Source: Balamuthia mandrillaris
Taxonomy: Eukaryota; Discosea; Longamoebia; Balamuthiidae
Assembly (NCBI GenBank): GCA_031835245.1
Contig: JAVKOQ010000207.1
Span: forward strand, 29,206-93,205
Length of the DNA stretch: 64,000 nucleotides
Direction of reading: 5' to 3'
Shown here: piece by piece, positions 1 through 10,743 of the stretch
How the letters are laid out: each line of letters begins with the position of its first letter
Position numbering within the stretch: position 1 is the stretch's first letter
The notes under the pieces: generated by a model
Told to the model about the DNA's origin: nothing
Databases searched by the model: none
Seen by the model: only the letters and a program-made list of their open reading frames with translations
Translations under genes and position numbers: made by a program

Positions 1-1096
1 GGGAGAGAGGGAGGGAGAGAGGAAGAGGGAGAGGGAGAGTGAAAACAAAACAGACAATAAATCTTTGCTTACCCAAGCGACAACCTTGCTCACGAGCCCA
101 TTTAAGGATCTCCCAATGTCCTCTTGTGATGGCCGAACTGCAAGTCCTTTCATCCCAAGGACAATCATGAGCACGAAGCCACTTAAGGATCTCCCAATGT
201 CCTCCTTTGGCGGCCGAACTGCAAGTCCTTTCATCCCAAGGACAAGCATGAGCGCGAAGCCACTTCAACACATGTAGGTGGCCAAGCTCTGCAGCCGTGC
301 TACAGGTCAACGCCCTCAGCTCATTGCTGCAGTCATACTGTTGTGACAACCACTCCAACACGTCCAAATGTCCGTTGGTGACGGCCCGGTCGAATGCCCC
401 CTCCTCCCAGCGAGGACACCCATGCTCCACCGCCCATTGAAGAATTTTCAGATGCCCACCTTCTGCTGCAGCTAGATAAGTGTACTTGTCCCACTCGCAA
501 CCGATCTCATGTGCCCACTGTAGAACTTCCATATGGCCTTTTCTGGCTGCGGCCTCGCACACCCTTTTGCTCAAGGGACAGCCGTTTTCGTAAGCCCACT
601 GTAACACTTCCAGGTGACCTTGCTCCGCTGCGCTGATCGCCGTCTGCAAGTTCCAAGGGCAGCCATGCTCTCTGGCCCACTTCAAGGCCTCCAGTTGGCC
701 GTTTTGGGCGGCTTCGATGCAAGTGAACTCTGTCCAAGGAACATTCTGTTCACGCAACCACTGGAGCACTTCCAAATGGCCTCCTCCCGCAGCGGCTTGG
801 CAGACGTTCGAAGTCACGGTGTAGCCTTGTTCCTTGGCCCATTTGAGTACGTCCAACTGGCCTTGAGTAGCGGCCGCGATGCACACGGCCAACCCAAAGC
901 TCACTTGGTATCCATTTTGGAGGGCCCACTGAAGCAGTGGCACCGAGCAACAGACGTACTTTATGGACAACTTCTTTCTTTGTTCTGGCGAACAGCATTC
1001 TAGCCATCGTTTGCACGTCCTTGCAGCAACCGCTTTCGAGTCTTTGGGCAGCAAGTCCAAGATGATGGTGAGCACCTCGGGCGGTAACCGGTCCAT
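1..1096 (-). CDS. F-box-like / 27-residue ankyrin-like repeat protein (5' part, runs off left edge)
   Basis: The minus-strand frame opens with ATG at 1096 and stays open to the window edge. It starts with an F-box-like segment (LPPEVLTIILDLL, then AARTCKRW). About ten repeats of roughly 27 residues follow, of the type HLEVLQWAxENGCPWxxxTCxxAAxxG, related to ankyrin repeats. A donor GTAAGC at 72-71 directly after a 'GCRLG' repeat end shows that exon 1 is 73-1096 and that the gene continues left of the window. Donor position and phase match the introns of the sister gene at 24,866-26,886. F-box/ankyrin proteins of this kind are usually taken as substrate adaptors of SCF ubiquitin ligases. That role is family knowledge and nothing here shows the substrate. 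No signal peptide or membrane segment is visible. The last three repeats before the donor are nearly identical in DNA, suggesting recent duplication. Confidence 0.8.
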   Translation of the reverse strand, partial: MDRLPPEVLTIILDLLPKDSKAVAARTCKRWLECCSPEQRKKLSIKYVCCSVPLLQWALQNGYQVSFGLAVCIAAATQGQLDVLKWAKEQGYTVTSNVCQAAAGGGHLEVLQWLREQNVPWTEFTCIEAAQNGQLEALKWAREHGCPWNLQTAISAAEQGHLEVLQWAYENGCPLSKRVCEAAARKGHMEVLQWAHEIGCEWDKYTYLAAAEGGHLKILQWAVEHGCPRWEEGAFDRAVTNGHLDVLEWLSQQYDCSNELRALTCSTAAELGHLHVLKWLRAHACPWDERTCSSAAKGGHWEILKWLRAHDCPWDERTCSSAITRGHWEILKWAREQGCRLGKQRFIVCFVFTLPLPLPLSLPLS

Positions 1097-1896
1097 TTCC
1101 TTTGTTTTGTTTAAATTCAGGAGCAGGGTGGAGTCAGACAAACGGGTGTGAGCAGCAAACGGGGCCGGAACTTGTCTTTCGAACAACTGCAAATTCAATT
1201 CTTTTTTTTTTCGTTCTTGGAATAAATTCGAGTCGACGAAAATCCATTACCTGAATTGTCGACAAAAACATGTTTTTTGGACGACACTTGCCTTGAAAAG
1301 GAAAAGTCAAAAAAATTTGGTTTTTTTTTCTTCTTGGGTGTGAAGAGAGGGAGGGATGGAGTGCTGAAGACGAACATCAAAATCCGATTATTATTATTTT
1401 TTTTTAAAAAAAGATAGAGAAAGTTTGCTTTGTTGTTTGCTTTGAGACTTTAGAGTATAATATTCTCCTGATCCGTTTTGGATTTTTTTTTTTCGCTTGT
1501 TGATTTTTTATTTTAAGCTTTCCCCCTTGAAATATTTTTATCTTGCTGCGCAACCAAAACACACAACGCTACTTATGATTCTACGGTTAGCCAGGCACCG
1601 AAGAACAAACTACAAGGAACGTAAACGGAAAAAATTTTGATTCTCATTCTCTACTGCTGAGTTTCAAAAATGAAATAACCCCCACACTTTGACACCCTCG
1701 ATTTGCCATCTACACAACAAACGCAGAAATGCCCCCACATTAGTTAGCATTCCACTCACACATAAACCAAACACACACACAAAAAGATAAAAAACATAGA
1801 CACCACCCATTCAAACCCACAGTTTCCTCCATCTCTTCTTATTTTTCTTCAACTCGAACCCTATTCGCTCAACTTCATCAAAAACAAAAAAAAATC
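1097..1896. other. Intergenic, AT-rich, divergent promoter region
   Basis: This lies between two divergent starts (1096 minus, 1897 plus). It holds A/T runs and no convincing exon. I see no recognisable RNA gene or repeat family. Confidence 0.5.
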
Positions 1897-3216
1897 ATGG
1901 GAGAGAGCTTTCTGTTGGACCAGTTGGGCTGGCAACACCACCACCCCGACCTCACCTTCCACGCAGAACTTCCCTTCTACGAGCAACAACAGCAACCTGT
2001 AGATAAGGATCCCGAAGAGAGCGGCAGCGGAGCAGCCCTCAGCCTTGCCTTTCTTCAGCAACAGCTCCTACAGCAATACAAGCACCAGCGGCAACAGCAA
2101 CAACGAAAGAACGACACGACGACCAATGCCCCTGTCGCTACCACCGCCGCGGAAGAACTTGCCCTCCTGCAAAGGTCACAGCTGACCGTTCCCTCCTACA
2201 GCAATCCTAGCGTGCCCTCTCGTTCGTCTGTTGCCGCCATCTCTTTCTGCTCTTTGCCCAGTCGCAAACGAAAGACGCCTGCCACTCCTCCGTCATCTGA
2301 CGAAGAAACACCAACCTTTTCTTCTTCACGTTCATCAACCGCTTATTCATCATCGAAAGAAGAGAAAAGGAGAGGAGACCCCAAGGCCAGTTTGGTAGAG
2401 CTGTGCTGCCGCATAGTTGCCACTGACTTTCATGCAGAAACCAAGCGATGCCTTCCCGAAGAACTGCTCGAAAGAGTGCAACCCTACCTGCCCAAGCACG
2501 TTCAGATACTTCACTTTAGGCGCTATGTCGAATTCAGGCGGCGGTCTCCGCATCATCTCCAACACCAGCCATCTCGGGCCTGTACATCGCCCTCTGCTTC
2601 CAAGAAATCTCGCCATTCTTCCACTTCGTCTCCTTCGTCCTCTCACTCTTCCTTCTTCTTTGATGACGACGAAGAGCAAAAAGCAGAGCTTTTACTCAAA
2701 GAAACCCATTACGACGAGGAAGGTCGCAAGCACGGCCCCTCCCGCAGCTGGTTCGAGAGCAACGGCCAGCTGCGCCAAGAACGCCACTTTGTTCATGGCC
2801 TCAAGCACGGCGAGCACCGCAGCTGGTACGAGAGCGGACAGCTGGAATGCCAAAGGGGTTACAACATGGGCGTGAAAGATGGGCCTCACCGCCGATTTTT
2901 TGCCGATGGCTCTCCCTCCCTTTTGATAGAGGCTTACAATAAGGAGGGCCGTCTCCACGGCAGCTGGACCTGGTGGCATGACAACGGGAGGATGGCGGGC
3001 AGGGAGCTGTACGTGGATGGCAGGAAGCATGGCCCTTGCAAGGAGTGGGACGAGGATGGAGTGCTGGTCAAGACGGAGCACTATCAGAGAGGATCCTTAC
3101 GGAAACCGCGTGCCTCGTTGAAGACCAGTTGGCCTGCTGGTGGAGGAGGTTGCAGCTCTGCCTCTTCTTCGTTTACCCCTTTCTTTGCTGCCCCTGCGGT
3201 CGGTGCATTCTTCTAG
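1897..3216 (+). CDS. MORN-variant (YwqK-like) repeat protein
   Basis: Single-exon frame of 439 residues starting at ATG 1897. Residues 1-265 are low complexity (Q-, S- and T-rich) around a conserved-looking helical block near 165-210 (SLVELCCRIVATDF, LPEELLERVQPYL). Residues 275-405 hold about five tandem units of the form 'G.xHGxxxxWxxxGxLxxxxxY' (for example GRKHGPSRSWFESNGQL). This is the MORN_2 / toxin-antitoxin YwqK-type repeat found in many bacteria and protists, a beta-hairpin repeat that usually acts as a binding platform. Function is unknown. The helical block could be a degenerate F-box, which is weak. The absence of introns contrasts with its neighbours. The start is the only ATG upstream of the conserved parts in this frame. 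Confidence 0.8.
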   Translation: MGESFLLDQLGWQHHHPDLTFHAELPFYEQQQQPVDKDPEESGSGAALSLAFLQQQLLQQYKHQRQQQQRKNDTTTNAPVATTAAEELALLQRSQLTVPSYSNPSVPSRSSVAAISFCSLPSRKRKTPATPPSSDEETPTFSSSRSSTAYSSSKEEKRRGDPKASLVELCCRIVATDFHAETKRCLPEELLERVQPYLPKHVQILHFRRYVEFRRRSPHHLQHQPSRACTSPSASKKSRHSSTSSPSSSHSSFFFDDDEEQKAELLLKETHYDEEGRKHGPSRSWFESNGQLRQERHFVHGLKHGEHRSWYESGQLECQRGYNMGVKDGPHRRFFADGSPSLLIEAYNKEGRLHGSWTWWHDNGRMAGRELYVDGRKHGPCKEWDEDGVLVKTEHYQRGSLRKPRASLKTSWPAGGGGCSSASSSFTPFFAAPAVGAFF

Positions 3217-3592
3217 GTTCTTTTTTTTTCTGTTGCAGTTGCTCCTCTCTTCATCACTCTTCCCTCTTTGCTTGCTTTTCTTCATTTCATTTTATTTCTT
3301 TCCTTGCTTCCTTATTATTTTCTCTCTCTTTGCTTATCATTTTTTGTATTTAAACCTTTTAGAACAACAAAGAGAGAGAAACCCCCTTTCCTCCATTTCC
3401 CTTCTTGCGTTTCTTCTTCCTTTTGTCTTGAAACCACTTTTGTTTTGATTTTTGATTGGTTAGAATTTGTATTTACGCCTTTTCTACGTGAAATTTCAAC
3501 CCTTGACCAGTACACATTCAAACATTTAATTAATGCGATCAAACGTAACCCAAAAGAGCAACAGAAAACAAAGGAAGGGGGGGGGGGAGAGA

Positions 3593-5431
3593 ATGTCTTC
3601 AACAGCAGAGCAAGTGTGGCAACTGCTTCAAAAGGTGGAAGAAAAAAGCCCAGAGTGCACAACAGTGGACCTTAGCAAAGCGTTGTGTTTTGAAGAAGTT
3701 TCTGGAAAAGACACGGTATCACGTCTCTGCGCAGCCCTGGCCTCCTCGGCGAGCGTCGTACAAAGTCTTGATCTTTCGTACAACGGATTAGGAGAGAAGG
3801 ATGCTGAAACCATTGCGCGCATGTTGAAGCGGAACCAGAGCATTCGTACCTTGGACCTTAGTGGCAACTTTTTTGGCATCTCCGCGTTGAAAAATTTACG
3901 CGACGCGCTTCTTGTCAACGTCACGTTGGTCTTTCTCTTCATTCGTACGTTTTATTTGCTTGTTCTTCTTGTTCTTCTTCTTCTTCTTCATCTCTTTTGC
4001 TCTTCCTTTTTTTTTATCCCTCTTCCTTATTGTTTCTGAACATTTATATAAAAACAAACAAAGAAAATCAGACCAACGATCTCAAGAACGAAAAAGAGGA
4101 GACCACCTACAAAGAACTGGAGGCAGAACTCGCTCGTTTGATTCAAGGCAACGTCTCCATCCACAAGGTCACCAACAAGGATTCCTCCGAGCTGGACCTC
4201 AGCAACAGACGCCAAACCGAGTTCAACCGTAACATCGTGGTCCGCTTCCCCCATCTCCAAAGCCTTATCCTCTCCAACAACAAACTGCGTCAGATTCCCG
4301 AGTGCATCGCCGAGTTACAACATTTGAGGGTGCTGGACCTCTCTCGCAACAAACTGACAAAGTTGCCGACTTCGCTCTGGCGTTGCCGAGAGTTGAGAAC
4401 GTTGGACGTGAGCCATAACAGACTCTCCGTTTTGCCGTTGTCGTTGAGCATGTTGCCACGTTTGCAACGAATCGAGTTTGAAGGAAACCAGAGGAAGAAA
4501 GATGACAAAGAAAAAGAAAAGAGGGGATCTTCAGATAGCTCGGCAACGCTGTCGTCTTCTTCGTCGGGGAAGAGTACGAAGAGGAGAGGAGGATCTTCAG
4601 TGATCGCATTGGCCAGTTCCCTTTCTCCCATGTCCTCACCAACAACGACTCCCAGAAAGACAAGTAACAACAAACAGAACAACAAAGAGAAGGAGAAAGG
4701 AGAGAAAGAAGGAGCATCATCGTCAACTACGACTACAAACGAGGGCGAAGATGAGCAGGATAAGGATCCTGAGGATATGGAGCAACAACATGTGGTGGTG
4801 CCGCCTGAGTTGGTGAAAGCGGGTGGCTCTGCTCTTATTTGTTGGCTCCGAGAGTAAGCTCTTTTTTCCCTGACATCTTTATCTTTAGTGCTTTTTTTTG
4901 TTTTTTTATTTTACTTTGTTCGTTCATTGCTTTCTGCAAAACAAAAGTCACTAACACTAAAATGTTTTATGCTTGCAACACGCAGAATGGCCAAAGGATC
5001 ACAAGAAACGTATCATCTGAGCGTGATGGCAGTGGGTCCAGTTGGTGCAGGAAAGAGCAGTCTCCTGGAATACCTGTTCAATCCGCCATCGTGGTCCTTA
5101 TCTTCTTCTTCTTCTTCAAGTACTTCTTCTCCACAACCAGAACCGGCAGAAGAAGAAAAGCCACAGCACAGAAAGAAGCAACAAAAGAAGAAAACACCGG
5201 CACTAAGCAGCAGCAACAACAAGAAGACAAATAGCGCTCTTACTCATACCAACAACAGCAACAACATCAATTTTGGGTTGCCCAAGCCAACTCAAGGAAC
5301 TGTTAGGAGACAGTATCATGTTCCAAAGGCATCCATCTCTAAGCAGTTTCCTTCCAACGATGTCACTGTGACAGCTTTGGATTGCTCTCAGGTAATATTT
5401 TCCCAGTTTCAGCATTACTTCAACGTCTGCT

Positions 5432-5469
<38 letters not shown>

Positions 5470-6972
5470 CGTCAACTTCGTCTCTTTCGTCTTCTATTAT
5501 CAAACAGGAATTGTTGTCCACTGAACTGTTGATGAACGAGAGGACTATATTCCTATTATGCTTCCCGTTATCGGACTGTAATGAAGAGCTCATCGAAGAA
5601 AGCTTGCGGCTCATCTGGAAACAAACGGGAGGAGTTGCACCTGTGCTCCTTGTCGGCACTCACGTGGACTTGAAAGCATGTTCCTCTTCTCAAACGAAAA
5701 AGATGGGCCAAACCCTATTCCATACACTGTCTCTTCGTTATCCTAATATCTGTGAATTCAGCCGCGTTTGTTGTCGTCATCCTAACAGTCATAGTACGTA
5801 CTATTGTCTGTTCCTTCTTATCGTATCTTTGCTTGCCTATGTTATCCTATCTTCTGATTTCCTTCTCTTCTTGTTCTTGTTCTTCTTCTTGTTCTTCTTC
5901 TTCTTCTTGTTCTTCTTCTTCTTCTTCCATTGTGGAGCTCATCTTTTTTCTTTGTTCAGAAGGAGAAGTGAACGGAAGCATAGCGATGGGGAAAGGAATA
6001 ACATCACTTCGACGCAGAATCTTCGAGATAGGACAACAACACGAATGGTTGCCTCAACAAGTCCCTTCCTCGTTTTTCGCTTTCAACAAAGTACTCGTCA
6101 CTCGCTTAGAGCAACAACAGCAACAGGTTTTGGAAGAAGAAAGAACACAGCCGACGCAATATCCGATTCTGCATTTCACAGAAGCAATTCAAATTTTCGA
6201 TTCCCTTCAAAAAGAGGTGCACGAAAAGGAAGATGCCAAACAGATTATAGCAGAAAAAGAAGATGACGATGGGGAAACAGAACAAGTACAACAAACGAAA
6301 GAGAAAAATGGAACGAATGAGAAGAATAAGGAGAACAAAGCATCAAAATTAACGAGGAAAAACGTTAAAGAACAAACCGTTTTCACCGCGTTAGCATATC
6401 TTCGCTCCATTGGTAGCGTTTATCCTCTTCCAACCCACCAATTGTTTTTGTTGGATCCAGCGTTTCTTTCTCTCTGCTTGAACGAGAGCAAAGACACGCT
6501 AGAGCGACAGATCATCACCTCCTACTCCCTTCTGCCTCCCACAACACCTTCTCAGGCAAAAGCTCAGCTGCGTCAAGTTCAGGAACATGCATTGAAGCTG
6601 GAACACGAAATGACGGTCTTGCTTCAACTTCTTCAGCAACCTTTGTCTGATGATGAAGAAGGAAACGGGAATATACCGATTTCTTCCTCTTCGTCTTCTT
6701 CTTCGTCTACTCCTTCTTCGCCTGTTGCTTCTCCTTCTTCCTCCGCTGTGGAAGGTAAGAAAACAGAAATTAAGAACAGAAGAACAAAGACGAGATCTCT
6801 TAGCACTAAATCGTTGTACGTCTTATCTTTCATATCTTTCATCTGTTTTGTTTTGCTGATAGGTTATTCTCTTATTCTTTCTTTCTCACTATGCAGCCGA
6901 CTCAAAAGAGTGACTTCACGAAAAACAACTGTTTCTCTTTCCACTGTCGCCTCTCATTCTTCTGCTTCTTAG
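3593..6972 (+). CDS. LRR-Roc-COR (Roco-family) GTPase-like protein
   Basis: Six exons close in phase: 3593-3928, 4072-4853, 4986-5391, 5508-5793, 5960-6815, 6897-6972 (913 residues). Exon 1 has RNI-type leucine-rich repeats (LDLSYNGLGEKDAETIA). Exon 2 has standard LRRs (LQSLILSNNKLRQIP, LRVLDLSRNKLTKLP). Exon 3 opens the Roc GTPase with P-loop GPVGAGKSS near residue 390, and the G4-like motif THVD lies near 559. Exon 5 carries a COR-like region with acidic and Q/S-rich insertions. Roco proteins couple GTP switching to LRR-sensed input and are common in amoebae. Odd points: the DxxGQ element is degenerate (LDCSQ at the exon 3/4 junction), no kinase follows, and the COR part is short for the family. 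The first intron donor (GTCTTT) is weak. The 3' end faces the glutaredoxin-like gene. Confidence 0.8.
5433..5466. repeat. (CT)n microsatellite in Roco intron 3
   Basis: A pure CT run sits inside the intron 5392-5507, with pyrimidines on the sense strand, where it can serve as the polypyrimidine tract. Confidence 0.9.
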
Positions 6973-7126
6973 TGTCCACGTTTGCTTCTCCACTTTTGTA
7001 CTTTATAAAGTCTCATATTCTCTCCTCTCTTCGTCAGACTCTTCTTCTTCTTCTTCGTTGTTGTTCTGCTCCTTCTTGTTCTTCCTCTTCCTCTTCTCCT
7101 TCTTTCAAAACTTGGTTTCCTGCATT

Positions 7127-7790
7127 TTAAAGTCGTTGCCGTTGTTGTTGGAACTGGAAAGAATGTCTTTCTTCGGCTAACTGTTGAAAGTCGGTGAAGC
7201 CACCAATGAAAGTGAAGCTCTCCACCGAACAACCCTCCCATACCAATGGACATGTGGAATGGTGGGTTGCTTTCAGTTCCTTTGGTTGGTTTTTTGTAGA
7301 AAGAAAAAAGAAAACAGGAAAAGAATAAAGAAAAAGAATAAAGAAAAAAAAAAGAATGAGAAAAAGAAATAACTAACGAAAAAACGAGAGGAAGACTGAA
7401 AGCAAGCAGACCTCTCTTTTTTGGCGGAGGTGCTGTGACCATTCCTCCGATGGGATCGTTACCACGTCCACCTTAACGGCACCTTGTTCCTTCATCTCCA
7501 ACGAACGTCCCAACAAGGCCGCTCTCCGGAAGTATCCACAAGCCTAGGATTCCTTCAACAAAACTTGAAAAACGAGAAAAGGAGAAGAGAGAGCGAGAGA
7601 ACGAGAGAGAGAAGGAGGAGAGAGAGAGAGAGCGAGAGAAGCAGCAAAGAAAGAAAGAAAAGCCAACCTTGTGACCGTGGACGTGATAACAGCGTTGCTG
7701 TGAGATCTCGTTCATGGCCCCTGTTTGTTCTGCGTTGGTTCCTCCTTCCGTGTTGGACCGCCCTCCCCACCACTGCACCAGGGCTTGCAT
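7127..7790 (-). CDS. Glutaredoxin-like thioredoxin-fold protein
   Basis: Three exons, all phase 0: 7790-7668, 7543-7412, 7279-7127 (135 residues). The fold order is visible: a first strand (CYHVHGH), the active-site helix ACGYFRRAALLGRSL, a second strand (VKVDVVTIP), a TCPLVWEG segment with the cis-proline, then FIGGFTDFQQLAE. The 'TCP' and 'GG(F/D)' motifs are glutaredoxin hallmarks. The active site has one cysteine followed by GYF, so a monothiol or non-classical enzyme is likely; no CxxC is seen. Glutaredoxins reduce glutathionylated proteins or carry Fe-S clusters. The start is uncertain: ATG 7790 gives a Q/T-rich leader, ATG 7715 would begin just before the fold, and ATG 7889 would run through the palindrome at 7842-7872. 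The 3' end converges with the Roco gene. Confidence 0.65.
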
Positions 7791-7841
7791 GCTGCCCACA
7801 GCTCTATCCTGCTGCTGTCCTATCGCGCTGCACAATTCTTT

Positions 7842-7872
7842 TGCCGTTAGACAAAACTTTTGTCTAACGGCA
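7842..7872. repeat. 31-base perfect palindrome (15-base arms, 1-base spacer)
   Basis: TGCCGTTAGACAAAA, then C, then its exact reverse complement. It lies just upstream of the glutaredoxin-like start. It could form a hairpin or a dyad protein-binding site, or be the remnant of a terminal inverted repeat. Confidence 0.85.
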
Positions 7873-8017
7873 TATCCCGAAAAACACAAGATATGTCAAA
7901 ATTTATTGATATATCGACACTGACCGAAACAAACTACAATAAAATTGACAAAAAAAAAAACAAACTTTTGACTCCGAGTCCAGAGGAGAAGAAAAGTTAT
8001 TTCTGGTTGTCGTCGTC

Positions 8018-9156
8018 TTACTTCTTCGTTAATACCTCCTGACCAACGCCCAACGCGTCCATCTCTCTCTCCACTTGTGTGACATACTCTGCCAGCTCCT
8101 CGTACGGCAGGCGGTTCGCCTCCAAACAAATCCTGTGACCGCGAACCACGAGCTCCAAGGTGGGCTGCTTGGTCACTCGGAAGCCCTTGCACAGGGTCTT
8201 CTTCAGTTCGTCCCCCGCGCAGTTCACTTTGCCCAACCTCATGTCCATCACGGGGAGGCCCTTGGCGGTACGGCGGCGAAGGGCCGAGGAGAGGGCGTAC
8301 ATGCCCTCCATGCAGTGCTCGGGACGCATGCGCCTGCTCGTGGGGTCGTAGTAGAGGAGCAACCAGTTGCCTTGCTCCGTGGTGTGACGGCTCCATGGGG
8401 CTATCACTCCTACTCCCAGGTTTTGAATACCCTTTTCAAACAAACCACCAACAGCAAACAAACGTTAGAAGAAAGAGAAAGGAGACAGGAAAGAAAGCTG
8501 AGGGAAACGGATAATAGAACAACAGACGAACCAATAACCAGGAATAGATATCCATGGCATTGGTGGTGGGTTGCCTGAACTCCAGTTTGTCGTGCAGCCC
8601 CACAAAGAAAAAAGTGGGCAGCTGCGTCTCCGGATCACGCAGGTCAAAGTCGATGCAAGGGCCGTTGTCTCTCTGGCTGCAGTTCATCTGGGCAAACAAC
8701 ATTTGGCCTCGCAGCTGGGTGTCCGTTAGGCCCAAACTAGCCACCATGTGCATAGCTTGCTTGAGCTCCGTATTGTTCGCATTCCAAGGGTTTTCCTTTA
8801 TATCGCCAGTAAAGAAGATAGAAAGAACAATAAGTACATGCAGTTTGTAACGGAAGAACGGACACCACTTTTCTACTTACCCTTTCCCTTCCAGGAATTT
8901 CGTTGGCATAGAACAAGATGAAAGAAGGAGGCGTACCGGTCGGAGAGATGATGTAGTCCATGTTCTCTTCCGTAAGATCGTAGACCTGGCCTTGAGCCAA
9001 AATTTGTTCCATGTGGTCACTGCTTACCGGGCCTGTGGGAGGTTGTTGTTGCTCCTCCGCTTGGCCGGTGCCGATTCCAAAAACAGCCATGATGATGATG
9101 ATGATGACGAAGAACGACGCTTCCCGCAGATGAAGCGAGCACTTGGGCTGCCTCAT
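8018..9156 (-). CDS. Secreted or ER-membrane thioredoxin-fold protein without CxxC
   Basis: Three phase-0 exons: 9156-8881, 8795-8532, 8431-8018 (317 residues). The N-terminus has a hydrophobic signal/anchor (FFVIIIIIMAVFGIG). Two thioredoxin-like halves follow. The first contains PPSFILFYANEIPGRER and TQLPTFFFVG; the second contains WLLLYYDPTSRRMRPEHC, VNCAGDELKKTLCKGF and QPTLELVVRG. Cysteines are frequent (NCSQRDNGPC, NCAG) but no CxxC redox site is seen, so a chaperone-like member of the PDI family is a fair guess. An in-frame ATG at 9189 would add 11 residues. The last exon begins GIQNLGVGV after acceptor GAAAAG. Exact function unknown. Confidence 0.7.
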
Positions 9157-9189
9157 TCTTGCTTCTACTTCAAAAATTTGCTTCAACAT

Positions 9190-9761
9190 TATCCAGAAGA
9201 TTCAGGAAGAAGAGATGATCTTTGCTTGATCGGGTGTGACATGTGGCATGGCTTGATTGGGCGAGTTGAAACCAATAGGAAATCAGAGATACTCAAGAGA
9301 GATCAAGCTACTACTGCACTCGCGGCAGCAGATGGTTCAGGGACAAGCTCTTGGGCTCTTCCTCCAGGTCCGCGGTCGTGCAGGAAGGGGAAACGTGCTT
9401 GGTTTGAGGCCAGTTACGGCATTTTTCCTCTTTCTGCCCTTGTCGCTTGGTTGGCCAGTGCAGCAACCGAAGATGAGGCAGCTGAGGCCTGCAAAGGCCG
9501 CGAAGATGCTTTCCGTGGTTTTGAAGGCGCTCTCGCCAAATCAGCTCGTGGGCTGACGCTATGTTTCAGCTTGGATGGTCTTTGGTGAAAGACATCCCCA
9601 TGGACGTCCTCGTCTCTCGCTCTATGGGACCACAGACATCACTAACTGCAAGCGCGTCTCACACTGCCTTTATTCACTAAACAACACAGGACACACGCTC
9701 CACATGGGAGCCATGAGAAGACACCGGATGCAGAAGGAAGTGAGCACAATGAAGACATGAA
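9190..9761. other. Intergenic, no supported gene
   Basis: Open frames occur on both strands but none shows recognisable domains or closes with splice sites. I see nothing definite between the thioredoxin-fold gene and the tRNA. Confidence 0.4.
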
Positions 9762-9834
9762 GCCGGGCTAGCTCAGTCGGTAGAGCGCAAGACTCTTAAT
9801 CTTGTGGTCGTGGGTTCGAGCCCCACGCCTGGCG
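9762..9834 (+). tRNA. tRNA-Lys (anticodon CUU)
   Basis: A complete 73-base cloverleaf. The acceptor GCCGGGC pairs with GCCTGGC (one G-U), followed by D-arm GCTC/GAGC, anticodon stem CAAGA/TCTTG with loop CTCTTAA (anticodon CTT), variable loop TGGTC, T-stem GTGGG/CCCAC around TTCGAGC, and discriminator G. There is no intron. The A box (TAGCTCAGTCGG) and B box (GGTTCGAGC) are intact. A T-run (CTTTTTG) just downstream at 9840-9845 fits RNA polymerase III termination. Confidence 0.97.
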
Positions 9835-9937
9835 ATCAAACTTTTTGTCGATTTGCAAAGGTTTTTTTTTGAAACTTCCGTTCTTTGTTTCTGGTCTTTC
9901 TCCTATTCTCTCCCATTTCTGCTATTCTCTTCTCCTG

Positions 9938-10701
9938 TTAAGCATTGACGATATATCCTCCGTTGGGATGCAACGTCTGTCCGGTCATGTACGACGCATC
10001 CGCCGAGGCCAGGAACACGTAGCTCGGGGCCACCTCCTCTGGCTGTCCCGCCCTTCCCAACAACGTCTTTTGTCCAAACTTACTCACCGACTCCTCTGGA
10101 AAGGTCGAAACGATGAGCGGCGTCCAAACGGGCCCTGGTGCAACGGCGTTCACGCGAATGCCTCTTTCAGCTAGGTTCTGAGCCATGCTTCGTGTAAAGC
10201 CTTGAACGGCTCCCTTGGTGGCTGTATAGTCGATGAGCACGGGGTGTCCTTTGAAGGCGTTAACGGAGCTCGTGTTGATGATGCAACTGCCCTCTTTCAT
10301 GTGCTTCAAGGCGGCCTGTGTTAGGAAGAACATAGAATAGATGTTGGTACGGAAGGTCTTGTCTAATTGGGCTTCGCTGATGTCCTCCAGTCGTTTGGTC
10401 ATCCAATGAACGGCTGCATTGTTCACAAGTACATCTAACTTACCAAAGCCCTTAATTGCTGCGTTGTCATGAGTTTTAGTCTCTTGTGGTTTTATGTTGC
10501 ACCAAATCACAAAGAAGCGAATAACATACTGTTATCAACCAAGTCGAAGCAGGTTTGCTTCACGCAGATGTCTCCTGGGCAGAGAACGGCCTTCCTGCCC
10601 TCTTTCTCAACCAACTCTTTGGTCTCCTTCGCGTCTTGTTCCTCTTCTTCCTACAAATCAAAGCAGAACACGTTATCTACGAAGATAAGCAAGGGGGGGG
10701 G

Positions 10702-10743
<42 letters not shown>

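Noticed and set aside
3971-4070. Alternative donor GTACGT at 3946 for Roco intron 1
   Set aside because: It is a stronger consensus but leaves phase 1, which would put the downstream LRR exon out of frame; GTCTTT at 3929 keeps phase 0.
8992-9588. 198-residue plus-strand frame
   Set aside because: It overlaps the first exon of the thioredoxin-fold gene on the other strand, has no recognisable domain, and codon periodicity seems poor beyond the overlap.
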